NCBI GenBank assembly: GCA_036872755.1
Contig: JAVHNS010000001.1
Coordinates: forward strand, 1,860,001 to 1,924,000
Source of the DNA: Orbilia blumenaviensis
Lineage: Eukaryota > Ascomycota > Orbiliomycetes > Orbiliales > Orbiliaceae
DNA: 64,000 nt
Reading direction: 5' to 3'
The notes below the pieces were generated by a model. It made no database searches and was not told the origin of the DNA. It was given only the letters and a program-made list of their open reading frames with translations. Position 1 is the first letter of the stretch. Each line of letters opens with the position of its first letter. A program made the position numbers and the translations under genes. Of this stretch, positions 59,801 through 64,000 are shown one piece after another.

Positions 59801-61196
59801 ATAGGCGAGAGCTGGCCAGTCCCTTAACAGAGACTAACTAAAGTAGCTATCGGGATAGAGTCAGGCTACTTTATCGAAGATGTGATCAGTGCTTCCTTTC
59901 CCTTAATTACTTCCTTCCATAATTAGCACTTCCTCTATCACAATTGTTAATCAATCAATCGGGAAATCAATTTTTGTTGAAACGAATGGATCATTCGCGA
60001 TTTAGCTACTTACACAAACCTATGCATGCATGCACGCAAGCGAATGCAAATTGGATTAAATTTTAATCTCAAGTCGCAGAGGACCGATAGGTAGCATATG
60101 ATCAAGAGCTATATTAATCGGATGGGTTAGCCTATATCTGGCGTCCAAGAGAGCCCGGCCGTCGCCCAGCCGGATATCGCAAGCAGCCGGTCTTGTGCCT
60201 GCAAGCATATGAAAATCCGACAGCGAATTTTGTTTTGAAAGCTCTCCTGACCGAAAGCGCTCTTTTAAAATTTGAAGAAGCTAGAGCTGCAGAGCGATCG
60301 AAGGTTGCGGTTGCAATTGCAAGTGGAGTTTTTAATAGTCGAGCGCCAGCGCAAGACAAGCAATCGGCATTCGCATTCAATGCGGCGGAGCAGTTTCTGG
60401 CGACATGCAGCTACTGGCCACCGCCGTAGCCCCTGGCTGAGTCTAAACGGCCGTATGAAGATTAATATTAATATCGGAAACAGGCGGGCATGGTCATGGC
60501 CACGGCCGTGGATAGGGATGGGGATGTGGTCGTGGCGAGCGTCGAATTTCGGGCCATTCGAGATGAAGGATATTAATCGGGCATGTCGACATTTCAAGTG
60601 CCTTCATGCGTCTGCCTGGGTCGGTGTTCCTCTCCCCAATCAATCAATCAACCATCATCCTTAACTCTCCTCGAACATTTCTTTCCTTACCTTCCCTTAC
60701 CTTCCCTTAAAACTTCCTTCCCCCATCTCTCTTCCCTATCTACTTGCTTGCTGCTACGTTTTGCTCTTTCTCTCGGTCCTTTTTTTATCGTTTCGTTCAT
60801 TTCATTCGTTTCTCCTTTTGCCGGACCGTCATCGATTCCTTTGCATTGGACTACTTGGGTTATTACGTTACCTATCGAACCTGTTGCAGACGGAACATAA
60901 CATCACATAACTACAACATCCGGGCTATCTTCTGGATCCGTCCTCCGCTCGCCTCGACTTACAACCAAGGATACGCCAATCAAACCAGATACTTATCTAC
61001 CTGAAGTATATCCTTAGTGCTTAGTTGACAATACCTACCTATCCGTGACGACAATACTCGATGGGATTCGATTTTTCTGGGCTAGATCTACACTGAAAAA
61101 CTGGGCAAGGACGACACACACACACCCAGAGAAAGAAAGAGCGAGAGAGAGAGACAACAACAGCTTTCGGCAGGCTACATATCCTTCAAACGCCTC

Positions 61197-62633
61197 ATGG
61201 ATCCCAAGTGGAAGAACTTGATGATGCCCCAATCATATCAGGCCGCGCGACCGCTGGAAGTTGCTCGTCATTATATCACACATACCATTGCGACTAGGCA
61301 ATTTCGCATATTCGTCGTCCTTTTGTCGTTAGTCCTTATTGCACGGACAATATCAAGTCTAGATATCGTCCATCTTCATCATACTGTGAGTTCCCAATGC
61401 TGGCAAACGCCGAGGGTTTGTGTGTGCGGTTTTGGTCGCTTCACTCTGGCTCTCTCTTCCTCTCGCGGTGCGGAACTCGCGTGGGGGGGGGGGGAGATAT
61501 TTTTGGAACAGGATCCGCTCCGTACTGTCTCCACGAGTCAGCTCTTGATTTTGTCGATATTTCGCTTCTGCACCTTTTTTCGAGTCTTTCATTTTAATTG
61601 TTTCTACGCCTCGTCTACATGGACTCTTTCTTCATCTTTACTTGAAAAAAAAAAAGCTAACGGTGCCACTCCCACAATGCAGTCTGCCGCCCCTCGAATA
61701 CCTAGTCCCGATGCTGGCGTCGCCCACGTCCTCGGAATAAACCACTACAGCACAGAAGAGAAAGAATGGAAACAGGTCCAAAACACTGACGAAACAAATG
61801 CCAACTCCCAACCCCGCTCCAACTTCGCCTTGATAACATGGAATGTTGATTTCGTCTCGTCGGAGCCTCAGGACCGGATCAGCGCCGCCATGTCCTATCT
61901 CCGCTCTATGCTGATCAGTGGAACCGAAGATCCCGATACAATATCCCCAGCCGTTATAGTGTTACAGGAGGTCAACCACGAAATGATAAAATCGCTGGCG
62001 GAGAACGAATGGGTGCAGAAAAATTTCTACATCACCGATGTTGTCAGCGATAGAGGAATTTGGCAGAAAAGCCACTATGGCACCGTCACGCTGGTCGACA
62101 GGAGGATAAAAGTCAAGAATGTGATTCGGTTACACTATGACTCAAATATGGATCGCGACTGCTTGTTCGTCGACATCGAGGCCGTTTCGTCGAGAACATC
62201 GGAGGTTGTCACTGTCAGGGTCGGAAACACACATCTCGAATCGCTGGTAGGCGCGAAGCCTTGGAGATTGGAACAGCTTAAGCTGGCAGCGAGATTCATC
62301 CTCTACGATACAAATGTCTACACTGGATTAATCGCCGGAGACATGAACCCCATCGACCCATACGATCTAAAAATCCCGGACGAAGCAGGAGTGAAGGATG
62401 CCTATCTGGTAGGCGGTGGGGATGAAGACAACGTTAGAGGTCATACCTGGGGCTATCAGACCGACAACAACTCGTTCCCCAAAAGGAGGTTCGATAAAAT
62501 TTTCCACCCTCCTGGTGATAAAATCAAGGTGGAGCAGGTGGAGCCGATCGGGATCGGAGAGAAGACACCGGAAAAGCCAAAAGTCTACATTTCGGACCAT
62601 TATGGAGTTTTTGGGAATGTTCGCATAATGTAA
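61197..62633 (+). CDS. Endonuclease/exonuclease/phosphatase-family protein (TDP2-like)
   Basis: Two exons (61197-61385 and 61683-62633) encode 379 aa. Exon 2 holds a complete EEP fold: FALITWNVDF with the first metal-site Asn, AVIVLQEVN with the metal-binding Glu, THLES, GLIAGDMNPID and the terminal SDHYGVFGNV with the catalytic Asp-His. This family includes AP endonucleases, sphingomyelinases and tyrosyl-DNA phosphodiesterase 2; spacing and the WNVDF/SDHYGVF style look closest to TDP2-like proteins. Exon 1 encodes a basic stretch then a hydrophobic segment (FVVLLSLVLIARTI), so the long form would be membrane-anchored. The 297-nt intron keeps frame and has no stop, and an ATG at 61677 just before exon 2 could start a soluble form. 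The exact substrate is unknown. Confidence 0.82.
   Translation: MDPKWKNLMMPQSYQAARPLEVARHYITHTIATRQFRIFVVLLSLVLIARTISSLDIVHLHHTVSSQCWQTPRVCVCGFGRFTLALSSSRGAELAWGGGEIFLEQDPLRTVSTSQLLILSIFRFCTFFRVFHFNCFYASSTWTLSSSLLEKKKANGATPTMQSAAPRIPSPDAGVAHVLGINHYSTEEKEWKQVQNTDETNANSQPRSNFALITWNVDFVSSEPQDRISAAMSYLRSMLISGTEDPDTISPAVIVLQEVNHEMIKSLAENEWVQKNFYITDVVSDRGIWQKSHYGTVTLVDRRIKVKNVIRLHYDSNMDRDCLFVDIEAVSSRTSEVVTVRVGNTHLESLVGAKPWRLEQLKLAARFILYDTNVYTGLIAGDMNPIDPYDLKIPDEAGVKDAYLVGGGDEDNVRGHTWGYQTDNNSFPKRRFDKIFHPPGDKIKVEQVEPIGIGEKTPEKPKVYISDHYGVFGNVRIM
61483..61494. repeat. G12 homopolymer in the EEP-gene intron
   Basis: Twelve consecutive G bases inside the probable intron of the EEP gene; if it were coding it would give Gly repeats prone to frameshift, which supports the intron reading. 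Confidence 0.85.
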
Positions 62634-64000
62634 AAGGGTGAAGGCGTATATAATAGAACCTTAATGAAAGGGGGGGGACAGAGATATCTCCTTTCACCGT
62701 TTTGTTCCTTTCCCTTTCTTTTTCTTTTTTTTTAGTGCTGTACAACGGCCGACTTTTTTTTTGGTTATGGTTTTCGTAATATGTGGATTTAGCGTCTCTA
62801 TGTATAAATTTGCATTTGAGGATTTTCCTTATACATACCTATATGGTCGGCAGCTGGAGGGGGTATATTATCTGGTAGAAGTGCCGCGCTGGTTAGAATA
62901 ATAATAGCAAGACAGCTTTGCAAGAGGAAGAATAAAAATAAGAAATATGTCATCAAAGATATAAATATCTATCTGTGCCACGAGACCACTTGCGTAACTT
63001 ACACTTTAAAGACCTGAAGGTCGAAGCTATAGAACAACTACCTATGCTAGGCAGATTTAAAGCCTTCGAGGCTCTTAGAATCAAAATAGCTTAAGTTAAG
63101 ACTCGGAGAACCTTTAAATTTATAAATAGGCTGAAGCCTCGAGAAGACTTCCTAGAGGGGCCAAAGTATCATTTTGAAAGAAGCCTGGCAGAGACATGAG
63201 CCTTGCAAACATGAGATTGAGGCTATGCATTTTACATTTAATATAGCTGTGCATAGCGATGCTGCAGTGCTACCGACCGAAAAGCTTAGATTACGCTTGC
63301 GGCACGGACGTCACAGGTATATCCTTCAGGCAGATTAGCACAATGTACTTATTATCTAGCTGGACCTCGAGATGGATTGTCTCGACGTTGACAGCTAGCT
63401 CCGCAGTGTTCAGGCACACTATTTACAACAGCCTCAACACACGTGCCGTTTACGACGTTCATAGATTCGTCACCAAGGCACGGCCTGCCGCTGCTATGTA
63501 GCTGCTACCGTCATCACTGTTTGCTATGATATCACTCTAGCTATCGCGCTGTATATACACCTTGGGCATACCTGCATGGTTAATTCAGTTCAAGCTAGCG
63601 AGCTTTGAAGGGGCGGTAATAGTTAGGACAGCTGTTATGACCCATATGAATCCGTCAATAATCCATGTTCTATCAGATATATACAGGTTGCAATGGCCAC
63701 TTTATGGAGAATACTTTGCGAAATTGGGCTGTAAGGTGACTTCTATGTTGTGTTATTCCTTTCTTTCGACTTCGTGCGCATGTAACTATGCGTTTACAGG
63801 CCTTGGTATTATGTAGGTAGTAAAATAAGGGAATTGCTACAGGGGCCCCTTTATTATTGCTCCGGGGACCCCCCCCCCCCCCCCCCCCCCCCAACTAAAA
63901 TTATAACAATATTAATCTTCGAATCTTGAAAGATATAGCTTAACAGATAATAATTTACTTCTCCTTCCCCTTCCTGCTTCAAAAATGATAGAAATGGCAA
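62634..64000. other. Decayed AT-rich DNA after the EEP gene
   Basis: About 1.4 kb to the window edge. After the 3' UTR, the stretch from about 62930 reads like mutated repeat DNA: short peptide-like pieces interrupted by stops in every frame and TAG/TAA-rich words. No terminal repeat, reverse transcriptase or transposase motif is recognisable. Confidence 0.4.
63869..63892. repeat. C24 homopolymer
   Basis: Twenty-four consecutive C bases, preceded by GGGGA, in AT-rich decayed DNA near the right edge. No gene overlaps it. Confidence 0.95.

Larger units (their letters stand above)
55348..61196. other. Long gene-poor region between creB and the EEP gene
   Basis: About 5.8 kb, the largest gap in the window. 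ORFs of 75-130 codons occur in several frames, but none shows a known domain, and several begin on GTG or TTG rather than ATG. The left part carries short tandem repeats (GTCGA, GA-rich, AAGATCC). The right end (about 60650-60800) is pyrimidine-rich, the usual look of a fungal leader before the EEP gene. Promoters of both flanking divergent genes must lie here; unannotated non-coding RNA genes are possible but unseen. Confidence 0.45.

Noticed and set aside
60193..60429. 78-codon frame with protein-like composition in the long gap
   Set aside because: Begins on TTG with no in-frame ATG nearby, no recognisable family, and two other frames in the same stretch are equally open.

Overview
This is nuclear DNA of a filamentous ascomycete (Pezizomycotina). 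The genes carry many short spliceosomal introns, mostly 50-80 nt, with GT...AG ends and CTAAC/CTGAC-like branch sites. The protein set (CreB-type deubiquitinase, nuo-40-type complex I subunit, Vac14, Gga, Tsr3, Atm1, Rpn9, Sec20) is typical of that group. Protein style suggests Leotiomycetes or a close relative, but that is only an impression. I find 19 protein genes with about 77 introns, rebuilt by hand from splice sites, reading phase and family similarity. No rRNA, intact tRNA, CRISPR array or intact transposon is visible.

Layout. 0.6-2.2 kb: AIM24 (+). 4.4-6.3 kb: secreted GH18 chitinase (+), which converges on a KHA1-type K+/H+ antiporter (-, 7.2-10.2 kb). 10.2-13.7 kb: gene-poor. 13.7-16.0 kb: GGA clathrin adaptor (-), divergent from TSR3 (+, 16.3-17.7 kb). 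18.2-22.4 kb: mitochondrial IF-2 (+). 23.2-26.4 kb: VAC14 (-). 28.2-30.3 kb: DENND6-like DENN protein (+). 30.9-31.9 kb: Jid1-like J-protein (+). 32.2-33.4 kb: RPN9 (-), divergent from the complex I 40-kDa subunit (+, 33.8-35.3 kb). 35.6-36.8 kb: 2-oxoglutarate/Fe(II) oxygenase (-). 36.8-39.5 kb: AT-rich, ORF-poor. 39.5-42.6 kb: ATM1 (+). 44.4-44.8 kb: a small 80-aa protein gene (+). 46.1-47.7 kb: DUS2/SMM1 (-), divergent from inorganic pyrophosphatase (+, 48.4-49.9 kb). 50.3-51.7 kb: SEC20 (-). 52.8-55.3 kb: CreB (-). 55.3-61.2 kb: gene-poor. 61.2-62.6 kb: endonuclease/exonuclease/phosphatase-family protein (+). 62.6-64.0 kb: decayed AT-rich DNA ending near a C24 tract.

The genes form no single pathway, secondary-metabolite cluster or defence island; this is an ordinary housekeeping segment. 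Mitochondrial functions are frequent (AIM24, IF-2, the J-protein, nuo-40, ATM1). The divergent pair DUS2/pyrophosphatase both carry presequence-like N-termini followed by a second in-frame Met, so both are candidates for dual targeting. A membrane-traffic group is also present (GGA, VAC14, DENND6-like, SEC20). I found no convincing undescribed system. The best leads are the dual-start pair, very small exons (8, 14 and 14 nt), an intron splitting the CreB catalytic Cys codon, an HDEL-ending Sec20, a 28-bp perfect palindrome and several ORF-free AT-rich relic regions.
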